A DNA stretch of 64,000 bases from Rhizophagus irregularis (GCF_026210795.1 NC_089429.1:496001-560000), one strand, 5' to 3'. Counted from the stretch's first letter, positions 10,918 through 23,243 are shown. Translations and numbers: made by a program. Notes: generated from the letters alone by a model not told the origin.

Positions 10918-13151
10918 TTATAATCTTCGTTTAAATTGAATTTCTACACTTAAATCTTTTGGTTTAAGTAAGAAATTGGAATCTAAATAAAATTTTTCTT
11001 TATGCATGCTGTTTTCTGGAAGAGTCCATTCATATTTAAGAACTAAAGAAATTTTATAAATATAATATGTTAATATTTGATCATAAAAAAAACTTGATGA
11101 TAATAAATTTTATTACTTACGTATCATGGCTATAAGAACTCTTTGTTCCATTAAAGAAAAGTTTTGACCGGCACTATATATTATATAAAGTTTATTTAGA
11201 AATTTATACGATTTTACAATTTTACATTTTTAATAATAATTTGATTACATACCAATTTCTTGGACCTCCACTGAAAGGAATCCAAGAATAAGGGTGTCTC
11301 TTTTCACCATTTAAAAATCTTTCAGGATCCCATTGATTTGGATTTTTCCAAATTTTAGGATCATGATGAACGTGCCAAACATTGACACAATTATAAGATT
11401 TTGGAGGAATAATATATGGACCAACTTGAACGTAATCGTTTGGCTGACGTGGAATTAAAATTGCTAATGGAGGATGTGTACGTAATGATTCTTTGATGAC
11501 TGCGTTAATATATTTTAATTCCTAAAATAAAAAATTATTTTTATTAATATACATATAAACTGTATATATAAATAATAGATGATAAATGATATTTACCTTT
11601 AATTGTTCTGGTGTTGGGATATTTAATTCATTTCCAAGAACTCTTATAACTTCATCTCTAGCTTTCTTTTGCATTTCCTAAAAGGAAGGAAAGAAAGGAG
11701 AATTAATAATTAACCACTAGACATTGAATAGATAAAATATTTTTTTAAATTTAAACCTACAGGATATTTAGCGAGGTGATAGATAGCCACGCTGATATTT
11801 AGAGAGGTGGCTAAAAAAAAAATTTATTTGTAAGTAAAAAAAGTAAAAGAGGAAAAATTTGGGATAATTGATTATAAAAATATATACTTACTATCATGGC
11901 CGGCAATAAAGAAATTTACTAAATTATCTCTTAATTCATGAGAATCAATTTTAATTCCCTCTTTTTCACTCATTTCTAACATACTCATTAATAAATCCTT
12001 ATTTTCGGATTCTTTTACTATTTTATTTTGATAATTTAAATTAAATAAATCTCTCTTTCTTTTTTCGATTATATTTAAAATAAAATTATCAAATTCATTC
12101 ATTTTTTCCTTATATAATCTATTTGATTTTAATGGTAATTTATCCAATATAGGGAATAAAATATGTAATTGATTTTCGGTTTGATCCATGATATATTTAT
12201 ATGATTTGATTATATCGGGAGTCTCAAAAGAATCTAACCCCTAAAAAAAAATAAAAAAAAATAAATAAATATGTACAAATATGTAAATATAAATTAGTAT
12301 CCGTAGTATCCTTTTTTAAATTAGGATAATAACTTACACCAAATTTATAAGCGAAAGCGACTTGACCCAATATTTCAATTGTTGTACGTTGCATCATATC
12401 ATAAATATTTATAGGGATATTCAAATTATAATCCATCAAGTTGAATAATTTGAAAGCATTTTCGCCGATGACATCATGTGACAAGGCTCGATTGAACGCA
12501 GCATTGGCCAATTTTCTTTGCATGCGCCACGTCTAAAAAAAAAATATAAAAAAAAAAAGGTTTTGTTATTTAAAATATTTTAATTATTAAAATTAAAAAA
12601 CTTTATTTGTTATTTATACTTACGCTACTATTCGAAAAAAGGATACCGTTACCGTAAAAACTTTTTACTCTATTTCCTAAATTATGTTGCATTTTAGGAA
12701 GGGCATCCTCTACATTTGTAATGTTTATGTATTTATTTGGTTATTTTTTTGCCATGATAAATAAAAAAAGGAAAAAAAATCAAAAAATAATTACCTGATT
12801 TTGTTAAAAATTGCTTTATATATTCAACATCTTGAAAATAGAAGAAAGTTATGGTACCAGCGTTGGCCTAAAATAAGATATGACATTTAATAATTCCATA
12901 TAAAAATATTCCATTTTTATATTTTAAAAACGTGATAAAATTACCTTAAGAATTCCTTCATGGGGAACTCTTGATATAATTTCTTGTATCTCATCTTGAG
13001 GTTTTTTCCTAATCATAGCCCACATAAATTTTAATGTAGGCATTGATGGAATTCTTTCAAAATCATTTAGTTTACTTGGTCGTGATAAAAGTCTTTTTAG
13101 AATATGATATCCCACTATTATTACACTAACATAAAAGAGAAGTTCAATCAT
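10918..13151 (-). CDS. Cytochrome P450 (ten exons)
   Basis: Splicing of 12945-13151, 12795-12867, 12624-12709, 12338-12532, 11892-12240, 11761-11810, 11597-11677, 11253-11521, 11121-11173 and 10918-11042 gives an unbroken 495-residue protein. Every intron is GT-AG. It is a haem monooxygenase. It has an N-terminal membrane anchor (about residues 2-21), the I-helix oxygen-binding motif AGHDTT (300-305), the K-helix ESLR (E358, R361), a PERF motif, and the haem loop FSGGPRNCAGQ with the iron-ligand cysteine at 437. That cysteine codon is split by an intron. The loop and I-helix resemble CYP4/CYP52-type fatty-acid hydroxylases, but the substrate is not determined. It probably sits in the ER membrane and needs a P450 reductase. 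It lies head to head with the P450 at 15011. Seven internal exons have the same length in both genes, which supports the models. Confidence 0.9.
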
Positions 13152-15010
13152 TTTTTTTTTATAGGAAAAGTTTTTTAAATATGTTTTTTTTTTCCTTTAT
13201 TAAATACGTTTTATTATTAATTTGGAAATAACGATTTTTTTTTTTTAAGGAAAACAAATAGAATAAAGAAAAAGAAAAAGAAGAAAAAGAAGAAAATGGA
13301 AAAATGATTTATTAAATATTTTTTTTTTTTTTGCAAGAAAAAAAAAATATTAACGAAAATTTCTTCTGATTTCGATGTATATATAAATTTTTTTTTTTTT
13401 ATTTATTTATTTATTTATTTATTTTATTAAAAAATTAATTTATTTTGTTTTTAATTTTATTTTATTTTTATTTTTATTTTTTATTTGAGTCCTTATTATT
13501 AAATCAAAAACCAGTCGTAAATCGATACATAACAATTCCATTGTATAAATTATTTTAGCCCTTGTATTTTAAGTAATAATATCATAAGATAGTCAACTAG
13601 TATATATCCTCGGATTTCTATATTTTAAACAACAATAATAAAAAAAAATTAGACGGAAATAAGCGGAGTAAAACAATATTTTACAAACCCAAAATAGTAT
13701 AAATGGAAAGTGTATCCCCCTTAATGATTAACCAGGGTTCCAAAGATTAAGGTTTAGGATGTAAAAGATTGATGGTGCTTATTGGTCACAGTGCCCATTT
13801 CTTTCATGTATAATGTAAACAAATTATTTATTTTTGAGTAACGGGGAATAAACAAAAAAAAACAATGATTTTTAGATCTTTGGTAATAAATGAATTTTTG
13901 TTTTGTTTCATTAATGCTGTGTTGCATGCAGACAATGGACGCTTCTTTCAAAAAAGATTTTTTGATGTATGATGTATGATGATATTATGATAACATGAAA
14001 TAATAATTTGTAATCCTTTTGAAACAATACCAACGTATCTTTTACCCGGTTATCTGTATTCCATTATAATACAATCCATTTTATTCATTTGTATTATTCC
14101 CAATTTTCTATTTTCTGGATAAAATCTACTTCTTAAATCAAAAAATTCTTTTTATAATAAATTTTGTGATTATAAATATTATTATTATTATTATTTATTA
14201 TTATTATTAATGAAATTTATAGAACAGGAAATTAGGATATCATAGAAAAAAATGTTGGAATTTCCGAAAAGTTACCCCGGTGTGTGTTAAATAATCTGCG
14301 AACCAATAGAAACAATCTTATTATGTATAAAGTTTTGTACGACCATATTTTAAAACCGCCTTATGAAAAAAAAGATTTTAGATTTGTTATTTATAAAGTT
14401 TCTATGAGTTTAATTAAAGATTAACCCATTTCTTATCTATTTGGTCGGTTTCCAATTATATCAGTAACATCCGGTTTTTTTTTTTTATGAATGAATGTAT
14501 ATTTGGAAACTATTTGTTTGAATTTGAAACAATAGAAATTTAATAATTTCGGCCAATAAATTGAAATATTTGATGTATGGTAGAATGGTAGAATGAACCT
14601 AATTGATGTACGTAACAAGCGGTTGATTTTTTATGATTTTTTGGTTGCACCCTTTTTTCTTTCTATTTTTTTTTTTTTTATTATTATTTATTTATTTATA
14701 CTTTTTATTATATTTTTTACTTTTTTATATTTTTTTATACTTTTTTACTTTTTTATACTTTTTTATACTTTTTTATACTTTTTATATACTCTTTTTTGTC
14801 TTTTCCCGTTATTTTCACAATATTTCACATTTTAATATTAAAATTAGATGAGTTAAATGAATCTGATGATCATGATTTGAAATATCTGATATATATAATA
14901 TCAGCTTTTTTTTAAAAAAAAAAAATTTTTTTTTTCAAAACTTTCAAATTATTTTATTTCAATAAAAATACATAAAAATACATAAAATAATAAAAATACA
15001 ATTTTAAATC
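13152..15010. promoter_or_regulatory. Shared intergenic region between divergent P450 genes
   Basis: About 1.86 kb separates the two start codons, so this region must hold both promoters. It contains long A/T runs at both ends and a T-rich array around 14699-14785 built from TACTTTTTTA-like units. The middle part is of mixed composition. Open frames here (13754-13951, 14433-14618, 14593-14851) are low-complexity or lack any domain, and I do not call them. No specific regulator site could be identified. Confidence 0.5.
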
Positions 15011-17547
15011 ATGTTTTTGATCATATTCTTTACTGTACTTTTAATTATTATTATTCATTATGTTTATAATTTTAATAAAATACCGAAAGAATCTGAAAAT
15101 ATTCCGTATGTTTCCGGATTACCATTAATGTGGGCATTGATAAGACAAAAGCCTCATGATGAAGTTGAAGAAATTATGTCAAAAACATCAGGAGACCATG
15201 AAATATATTTGGTAGAACAAGTTTTAACCTTTTTTTTCCTCATGAAAAAAAAAATTATATTTATGATTTTTATGTCGTGAACTATCGTAACTGTCGTGGT
15301 CTAGCCACAAAATTAGCCGCACGCGCAGTATTTTCTTAAACTTTATTTATTTTTTTGTTAGACTCGATTTGGTCCATTTAAGCAAATTAATTTTGTAAGT
15401 CCCGAATGTGTAAAAGATTTACTAATGGCATCAGGTAATGTGATGAAGTTCAAAGATTTACATAGAGTAAAACCAAAATTTTAAAACTATAACGATCTTG
15501 ATTAGAGGATGTCGCACCAAAAATTGAATTTCATCCTGGGAGCGTTTTCTATGATTTTTTTGGGAAGGGATTACCATTTTCTAATGGTGACGTATGTATA
15601 ATATAAAATTTTAATATACTCATTTTAATATTGACCACTTGACTTGACCACTTATCCACTTATCCACTTATCCACTTATCCACTTGACCACCAATTCCAC
15701 TTGACCACTTATCCACTTGACTTAGTTATGGAAAACCTATAGAAAATTAGCAACTCCTGCATTTAATAGCGCATTACGTACTGATATGATTGGTGAAACT
15801 ACTATGGAACTTTTCACGTTTATGGAAAAGAATTTAAGTGGACCGACCGATATTTTTATTTTATTGCAACGTATTACGATTGAAATATTGGGAAAAATGG
15901 CCTTCGGTCATCAATTTAATGTAAGTCAATTTTTTTTTTTATGTCGATTTGTATCTCCATGAATCATGATGGGTCCTTACAAATCCCGAATGTCAAAAAG
16001 CTGTCATTAAGCATAATCCCGATTCTGGATTTTGAGTTTCGAGATTTCGTGTCGGACTCCCTTCCATTATCAGGGAAATCATGGAAATAATTTTTGATCT
16101 TCTATCTTTTAGTGTTTGAAATCACTTGAAATTCCTCATATGATAAATGTTTATAAATATATTATTTCATTCGTTGAATCTCCTCTTCGTATTATATTTC
16201 CATTCATAAATAAATTACCTTTGGAATCAAATAAAAAATTCCTTGCCGCTATTAAAGAATTTGATAATTTTATTTATGAAATTATAGAAAAGAAGAAGGA
16301 TGAAATGAATAATAATAAAATTAATAATAAAGAAAATAGTAATGATTTATTAACTAAAATGTTAGAATATAGTAAACAAGAAGGAATTAATACTGATAAC
16401 AAACAATTAAGGGATGAGATGGTAAATAATTTCGTAGCGGGTCATGACAGTAAGTTGAATTTTAACAATTGGGTTGTAGTAATTTTTTAGTAATCGTAGT
16501 AATTGGGTTGTAGTAATTAAATTGTAACATTTTGGTCTTTTTTAATAGCCACGGCGGTTGCATTAACTGTATCACTTTATTATCTTGCAAAATATCCCGT
16601 AAGTCGATAATTATATATATATATATTGTATGATTTTGGGATAATATTATTTTTTATTTTGAATAGGAAATACAAGAAAGAGCTAGATCGGAAGTAATTA
16701 ATATACTTGGGGATAAATTAACTATACCAACTTCAGAACAATTAAAAGTAAGTACCCTTGAAATAATACCATAAGTATTCATATTTCGGTACATCTTCCG
16801 GACGGTTTAAACAATTTCCAGACATCTTCTAATATTCTCATTGCAATTTCCGAACACTCAATCTTTTTTTTAGAAAATGAATTACGTTAATGCAATTATT
16901 AAGGAATCTTTACGAATTCATCCACCAACTACATTAATAAATCTTCGAAAACCATCAAAACCGATTAAAGTTGGATCTTACGTTGTACCTAAAGATAACT
17001 TGTGTATCGCGAATATATGGCAAATCCATCATAATCCTAAATACTGGGAAAATCCAAATCAATACAATCCCGATAGGTTTTTGATAAATGAAAAAAGACA
17101 TCCATTTTCCTGGATCCCATTTTCTGCTGGGCATAGGAACTGGTACGTATTGTTTTTCAGTGTCACCATAAACATTATGGAGAGGTCAGATTGTGACTTT
17201 ATTTATTTATTTATTTATTTATTTTAATTACTTGATTTATTTATTTATTTATTTATTCTTAGCATTGGACAAAATTTTTCTTTAATGGAACAACGAGTTA
17301 TACTTTCCATGTTTTGTAAGTTCATTTTATTTATTATTAAAATATAATGTCTTTAACAAATATATTTTTATTATCAATTATATGATAATGTTATATCAAT
17401 TTTTTTAATTTAGTACTCAAGTACGAATGGACACTTCCAAAAGATAGTATTAACAAAGAAAAGTTGATATTAGAATCTCAATTTTTATTACGACCAGTTA
17501 ATATTGAACTTTTATTTACTGAAAAGGAATTTGTTTACCAAAATTAA
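15011..17547 (+). CDS. Cytochrome P450 (ten exons), paralogue
   Basis: Exons 15011-15211, 15362-15434, 15506-15591, 15726-15920, 16113-16449, 16549-16598, 16667-16747, 16874-17142, 17263-17315 and 17414-17547 join to a 492-residue protein without a stop. Exon 1 uses the GTAGAA donor at 15212, which is the least certain junction. Features are an N-terminal hydrophobic anchor, I-helix AGHDTT (294-299), K-helix ESLR (E352, R355), PDRF, and haem loop FSAGHRNCIGQ with the ligand cysteine at 431. It has His where most family members have Pro two residues before the conserved Arg-x-Cys block ends. It is a probable ER-bound monooxygenase of unknown substrate. Exons 2, 3, 4, 6, 7, 8 and 9 (73, 86, 195, 50, 81, 269, 53 bp) match the neighbouring minus-strand gene exactly in length, so the pair arose by inverted duplication. 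Confidence 0.88.
15631..15722. repeat. TTATCCAC microsatellite in P450 intron 3
   Basis: The intron contains a run of CACTTATCCACTTATCCACT units alternating with CACTTGACCA variants. The period is 8-10 bp. The array ends directly before the acceptor of exon 4 (CTTAG at 15721-15725), so length variation here could affect splicing efficiency. Confidence 0.75.
15971..16060. repeat. Diverged repeat fragment in P450 intron 4
   Basis: The segment ACAAATCCCGAATGTCAAAA, followed by a CATTAAGCATAAT stretch, resembles the left arm and loop of the inverted-repeat element at 32607-32725 (ACAAAATCCCGAATGTCAAA, CATTATGCTTAAT). It is an old insertion that makes intron 4 (192 bp) longer than most other introns of this gene. 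Confidence 0.5.
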
Positions 17548-18065
17548 CTAAAAATTTTTTTAAACTTTTTTTTTATTTTTTTTATTATTTTTTTTTTTTG
17601 TGTTCCCTATTGTAAATTTCTTAATTAATTACGGGACGATAGTTTAATTTTTTTTTCTTTAATAAACAAATTATTTATCATGATATTATATTTATTACGC
17701 AATAATTGTTATTAAATATTATTGTTGTTATAATCATTATAATCATTATAAAAAAAACGTTATATGCGTTATATGAAATTTCATCTGTTTATTTGGCGTG
17801 TGAAAATACCAAAATAAGTTTTAAAAAAAAAAAGTTTTAAAAATTTTGAAACATGATAAACATAAAGCTTGAAGTTTAAATTTGTGTTATGAATCATATG
17901 TAAACTTTGTTAGCAATAAATAAATAAAATCGATAGATAGATTGGATCAATGATTCTTTACAAAGAATTTTTACACAAAAAAAAAAAAATATTAAGGGAT
18001 AAAACCCCATTTATATTCTTTGATATTTTTTTGATAATTTTGATTTGATGGATGACATATATGTA

Positions 18066-18104
18066 AGGTAACCAAAAGGTAACCAAAAGGTAACCAAAGG
18101 TAAC
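18066..18104. repeat. GGTAACCAAAA short tandem repeat
   Basis: Four near-identical units of AAGGTAACCAA with spacing of 10-11 bp. It is a simple minisatellite with no coding or obvious regulatory meaning. Confidence 0.8.
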
Positions 18105-18483
18105 TTTTAAATGTATTACATAATTGCATAAATGTCAGGGGTTAAAAGAAGTCGGAGAATTTCATCCAATGATCATCATTCTTTTTTTTTTAAAAAAAAA
18201 AAGCAAATGATTTCGATTACAAGTATTTTTCGCCACGATGACCCATGATTGTGATCTTTATAATACACAAAAAAAATTATTTTGAATCTAACGAATTTTG
18301 TCTAGTAATTAATAAAAATTAATATAAACAAACGAGTGAATTCATAATTTATTACATGAAAATAATAAATATACTTGCTTTTTTATTTATTGTCTCCTTG
18401 AATCTTGTTTTAAACTTTTTATATGTTTCAACTTTCGTATAATATATTTATATAAATATATTATTGATAGGGAAATTGTTATT

Positions 18484-18850
18484 TAGGAAATTATTATCAA
18501 TGAGAAATATTATCAATGAGAATTATTTATCGATGAGAAATATTATCGATGGGAAATATTATCGATGAGAAATATTATCGATGAGAAATATTTATCGATG
18601 AGAAATATTATCGATGAGAAATTAATTATTGATGATCAATGAGAAATATTATCTATGAGAAATATGGGAAATATTATCAATGAGAAATACTTTACTGTAT
18701 TACCGAAGAATTAAATTATCGATAAAGAAAATATTTATTGATGTAAAATATTTGTCGAGAAATATTATTGAATTATGTCTTGTCGATGAGAAGTATTGTC
18801 GATTAAAAAAAATATTATTTTCGGTGAAAAGATTTGTCAATGAAAAAAAA
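18484..18850. repeat. Tandem array of ATGAGAAATATTATCG units
   Basis: More than fifteen units of 16-17 bp (GATGAGAAATATTATC and variants such as GGGAAATATTATCGAT) run head to tail and become more degenerate toward the right. Unit spacing is too short, and the variation too even, for a CRISPR array. It is an ordinary satellite. Confidence 0.85.
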
Positions 18851-20310
18851 ATATTATTTGATGATGATTTGATTTCTATTTTTATTTGATTAAGAAATAA
18901 TTAATAATTAATGATGAAATAATTAATAATAATTAATGATTCATTGGTAGATATAAAAAAATAATTTCTCTCATTTTATTTTTACAGTTTCGTTTTATCA
19001 TTCGTTCACCTTTCATAATCATTATTAATTAAAATATATTGTGTTTATTAAAATTTCCTAGTAATTTTTTTTAAAAAGGTATTTCCGGGAATTCCCTTTT
19101 TTATATAAGTCTTGTAATACGATAAATAATGTGTAGTGTCATCATAATTTGTGTAAAATGTACAAAATAAAAAAATAAAAAAAATAATATTCAATGTAAT
19201 TTAATTTTTTTTTTAATGTATTTATGAATTTTGGGTAATAATAAATCACTTTCTTTCTTTTTTTTTTAAAATAGAATATATACTGTATTATAAATAAATA
19301 AATATATATCTAAAATAAAAAAAAATTATTTATTTTATTTATTTATTTTTATTTTTATTTTTATTTTATTTTTAACCCATGTTTAAACAATAAAAACAAT
19401 CGTATTGTATAATTATCATGTTATTGTATAATTCATTTTAATCATCATAAAGAACAGAAACACGTAATTTTGTTAAAAGTATCAGGTATTTATTTATTTA
19501 TTTATTTATTTTTTTTTTAAAAAAAAAAATATGAAAATGATGAAATTTATTGAAAAATAATTACTTTGGTGAGAAAGGTTATAACTTATAAGAACAAAAT
19601 TTGTAGTATCTAAATCTTTCTTGTTTAGTAAAGTATTTAATTTTTACGAAATATGACAGTCGCGGTAAGTTTCTAAAAGTATAATCGAGAGATTTTGCTT
19701 TTAACTTCTTCTTCTAAAAGGAACAGCAGCGTAAATTATTTTTTTAAAAGTATTTTTCAACGTAAATTATTTTCTTTTTTTTAAAGTATTTTTTTTTTTA
19801 AAAAAAAAAAATAAACATAAAAAAAATAAAAAGATTTTTGGTCTTTTGAACAAATAAATTTTAGTTTTTCATATTATTGTATCCTGACTTTGTAATTTAA
19901 AATATCAGACTTCCCAAGAGATATATGCCAAAGTTCGGAAATGGTTTTGAAAATGGCGTCATGTGATACATTGTCTCATTTCTTGACACTTTTAATTTCC
20001 CATTATGTTTTCGTTGCCAAGCATTATACCTACTATTATACTGCGGCATAAGTCATCTGATAAGAAAATAAGATTGTTGAAAAATTGGGGTTACTAGAAA
20101 AAATATATTACCTCAGGAATTGATCGGCTAACTGAATATTTTTTTTTTCTAACTAATTCTTAATTATTTAATTTATTTAGTACATTCAGGTACGTTATAC
20201 GACTTATACGTTGAATAATTATGAAATATCGTAATATTGATTAATTAATATCTGATATTAATAATAATATTTTTATTATTAAAAATGAATCTTTTTTATA
20301 TAGTATTTGT

Positions 20311-21066
20311 CACCTCCCATGGTCCTGTGGTCCCTGTCTGAGAAAGAAACAATTATAGTGAAATGAACATCCTATGATCCCTGTGGTCCCTGTCTGAGAA
20401 AGAAACAATTGTAGGTGAAATGAACCTCCTATGGTCCCTGTTGTCCCTGTCGGTGAAATGACTGTCGATGAAACAAATTGTCGGTAAAATGACTGTCGAT
20501 GAAATTGTAGGTGAAATGAACCTCCTATGATCCCTGTGGTCCCTGTCGGTGAAATGACTGTCGATGAAACAAATTGTCGGTAAAATGACTGTCGATGAAA
20601 TTGTAGGTGAATGAACCTCCTATGATTCCCTGCGATCCTGTCTGAGAAAGAAACAATTGTAGGTCAAATGAACCTCCTATGTCCCTGCGATCCCCTGTCG
20701 GAGAAAGAAACAATTGTAGGTGAAATGAACCTCCTACGATCCCCGTGATCCCCTGTCTGAGAAAGAAACAATTGTAGGTGAAATGAACCTCCTACGGTCC
20801 CTGTGATCCCTGTCCTGGAAAGAAACAATTGTAGGTGAAACGAACCTCCTACGATCCCCCTGCGATCCCCGTCTGAGAAAGAAACAATTGTAGTGAAACG
20901 AACCTCCTATCTATCGTGAAATGACTGTCGATAAAACAAATTGTCGGTAAAATGACTGTCGATGAAACAATTATAGGTGAAATGTCCGTCGATGAAACAA
21001 TTGTAGGTGAAATGTCCGTCGATGATAGAATTGTAGGTGAAATGTCCGTCGATGATAGAATTGTCG
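20311..21066. repeat. Composite minisatellite (CCTCCTATG.TCCCTG family)
   Basis: The first 600 bp consist of units of about 55-60 bp: ATGAACCTCCTATGGTCCCT, then CTGTCTGAGAAAGAAACAAT and TGTAGGTGAA. A shorter second unit, GACTGTCGATGAAACAAATT with GTCGGTAAAAT, is interspersed and takes over at the right end, with further GTCCGTCGATGA variants. Sequence at 21150-21235 contains the complementary version (GACAATCATTTCACTGACAA, ATTTGATCGAC), and a direct remnant lies at 21690-21717. The array is less A+T-rich than its surroundings. Confidence 0.8.
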
Positions 21067-21970
21067 GGGATAATCCTCCGTAATAACTGTGTCAGTAAGA
21101 CGATTTTCAGCCTTTTTAGTTATTTTAGTTATTTTAAGGAGGGGTTAGGTATATTAAACCGACAATCATTTCACTGACAATTATTTGATCGACGGGTACA
21201 TTAATTATACCAATAATCAATTACCGACAAATATTAGTCATTTATTATGCTATCTATAAAAAATGGGGTATTTGTAATTTATATGTTATATTCTTATAAA
21301 TATCTAATAAAGAAAGCGCGTATATCTATTAAATAATAAACAAATAAGGTATCATCCGAATACGAAAGGAAAGAGTTAAGAAAAAAATTGTTGTTGACCG
21401 CGTACGAAATAATACAATTTCCTGTTGTACTAATTAAATTATGAAAGTAAGTATTTTTTGCATTGTGTTATACATTTCATTTTGTGAAATATTAAATACT
21501 AAGTTAACATTGACGTAATTTACATTTGTCATCTGATATCAAAATTTTGTACGTGATTTTGAATTTTCTTAATTGGTAATTGTCTTATGCTTTAGATTGC
21601 TTGTCATTTCAAGAAAAAAAAAAACAATTCAACATTTACAAAAAAGAAATAAATATTTTTGTCGGTACAAATTCGGTATAATGTACAGTACCTTCGATTA
21701 AATGATTGTCGGTAAAAATCTCTCCCGCTCCTGTTTTAGTAATATTCTTGCCAAGCGTCGTATATTCGAAAATGGTATGCATAAAATACTGCAGGATAAT
21801 ATTAATATCATCCATCAATGTTTATGGACCAACAAAAAAGCAGGGTTAGGAAGTGAGGATTATCAAAAGGCGACTGAAGCGGTATTTAGATATGTTAAGG
21901 AAAGGTTTAACGGATATGAAGGAAAATTGGTGTGTTAAACATTCAGGAGGAGGTTCGATTTTTCTTATTA
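21067..21970. other. Intergenic DNA with repeat remnants
   Basis: It contains inverted and direct remnants of the minisatellite to its left (21150-21235, 21690-21717) and the possible coding fragment at 21739-21938. Otherwise nothing is recognisable. Confidence 0.4.
21739..21938 (+). pseudogene. Possible 3' coding fragment, unrecognised
   Basis: An open frame ending at 21938 reads like ordinary protein (FENGMHKILQDN, WTNKKAGLGSEDY, KATEAVFRYVKERF, then stop) and has mixed composition, unlike the low-complexity frames around it. A T-rich stretch ending in TTTTAG at 21733-21738 could be its acceptor site. I find no convincing upstream exon and recognise no family. It may be the last exon of a decayed gene, or simply chance. 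Confidence 0.25.
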
Positions 21971-22565
21971 CAGTCAACTCTCTATAAATGCACCCCTTGG
22001 GACCAGGTATAAGAGTGCATTTATAGAGGGTGTACAATTATAGAATACATGTAAATCTATATGATATTAATCTAACATTAAGGTAATACAAAAATTTTAT
22101 AAGTAAACTATATAAATTTTTTTTTATAAAGGGTGCATTACAGAATATGTATATATAAAAACCATGCATTTAGCATTAAGGCTCAAGTTGGGACTAGATA
22201 AAAGGTGCATTTATAGAGAGTGTGCATTTATAGAGGATGTGCATTTATAGAGGGTGTGCATCAGGGACGATGATTTTTTGTGATCACAGAATTTCACAGA
22301 AAATCACAAAATTTGGCTATAAAATGTTGATAATTTTCAAGTTTTTGGCCTGATTTAGGATTTGAAATTATTATAATTCCGGCAGACACTAAATTTGGCC
22401 AGAATTTACGAATCGTAATGTTGGCCAACCTTGCATAATTCTGGCCAAATCACAAAATTTCACAAAATTTACCTTTATCACACACAAAATTTACTTTATA
22501 CCGCCGCAAAAAATCATCGTCCCTGGTGTGCATTTATAGAGGGTGCATTTATAGAGAGTTGACTG
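21971..22565. mobile_element. TA-flanked inverted-repeat element (CAGT...ACTG)
   Basis: The ends are CAGTCAACTCTCTATAAATG and the complement CATTTATAGAGAGTTGACTG, flanked by TA on both sides (21969-21970 and 22566-22567). CAGT termini with a TA duplication are typical of the Tc1/mariner/pogo group. The interior holds repeated GTGCATTTATAGAG motifs, especially near the right end. There is no transposase frame, so it is non-autonomous. A second element is inserted at 22262-22525. Degraded relatives are at 28880-29077 and perhaps 31076-31490. Confidence 0.75.
22262..22525. mobile_element. Nested hAT-type miniature element
   Basis: 264 bp long with a 19-bp perfect terminal inverted repeat, CAGGGACGATGATTTTTTG, and flanked by the 8-bp direct repeat GTGTGCAT (22254-22261 and 22526-22533). 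An 8-bp duplication and CAGGG ends are the marks of the hAT superfamily. The interior is A+T-rich with ATCACAAAATTT-like motifs and no reading frame. It sits inside the TA-flanked element. Because the host carries GTGCATTT tandem motifs, the duplication was checked: removing one copy restores a continuous GTGTGCATTTATAGAGG unit. Confidence 0.8.
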
Positions 22566-22567
22566 TA

Positions 22568-23243
22568 TACAGTAAATGGTTTTTAACTCACCTGGTCTAA
22601 CGGAAGTACGGAACTATCTCTTTTTTTTAAATTAGCTCATAAATTTTTGATACAATCTTCTTCGTAGCCAACAACAAGAAATTAATAATCATAAAGCTGT
22701 TTATGAAGGCGTATTTATGTGGGAACCATGCAATTTATAAAATTTTACCCGAAAGAAATAAACATCCCTGATAGTGTCAATTAATGCGTCAACTATTGTG
22801 AAACTTTCATTAATGATTTAATAAAAATAATACCTAATCTGATATGTTCTAATTGTCCAAAGTACCCTTAGAGAAACCTCAAATCTTTGGTTATCTGTTT
22901 TATTTTTCTAATTAATTTTATAGGTATTTATTCGTTTCAAGGGTAACAAGACTTTGCATTATAAACATGCAGTACAATTAAATATCCTCCCTTCTTTCAA
23001 GTTTTAACTCCTTGATTAATTTCGTCTACAATTTTGAAAATGAAAAATGAAAAAAAACCAATATTTATTTATTTATTTAGATATATTTTTTTTCGTATCT
23101 TGAACTTTTTATTTGCGAGTTTATTTATTTTTATTACAAAAATATTCGATCACGATTTTAATTCTATATCACGTTGCGTGTAATGGCCAATGAAATTTAG
23201 GACCAGGTGTAACACGTAAAAAATAAAACGCAGCAGAGACAGT
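22568..23243. other. Intergenic DNA left of the hAT element
   Basis: No gene is seen. The 44-bp repeat at 23170-23213 lies here. Otherwise the sequence is A+T-rich. Confidence 0.4.
23170..23213 (-). repeat. Repeat shared in inverse with 35721-35769
   Basis: Read on the minus strand this is GTTACACCTGGTCCTAAATT followed by TCATTGGCCATTACACG. The segment at 35721-35769 carries the same text on the plus strand with two or three differences. It is a short interspersed repeat of unknown nature. It lies just outside the hAT element. Confidence 0.65.

Larger units (their letters stand above)
17548..20310. other. Intergenic DNA, no gene seen
   Basis: A+T-rich, with two simple arrays listed separately (18066-18104 and 18484-18850). 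Nothing else is recognisable. A 69-codon open frame at 18680-18889 lies inside the second array and reflects its period. Confidence 0.5.

Noticed and set aside
14593-14851. Two overlapping open frames rich in Phe, Leu and Tyr
   Set aside because: They are the translation of a T-rich tandem array (TACTTTTTTA units) and not a membrane protein gene.
13152-15010. Small frames between the two P450 genes considered as a third gene
   Set aside because: None has a recognisable motif, and most lie within homopolymer-rich DNA. The region is adequately explained as two promoters.
18484-18850. Regular array considered as a CRISPR-like structure
   Set aside because: Units are 16-17 bp with no distinct spacers, and the variation is spread evenly, as in an ordinary satellite. 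The organism is eukaryotic.
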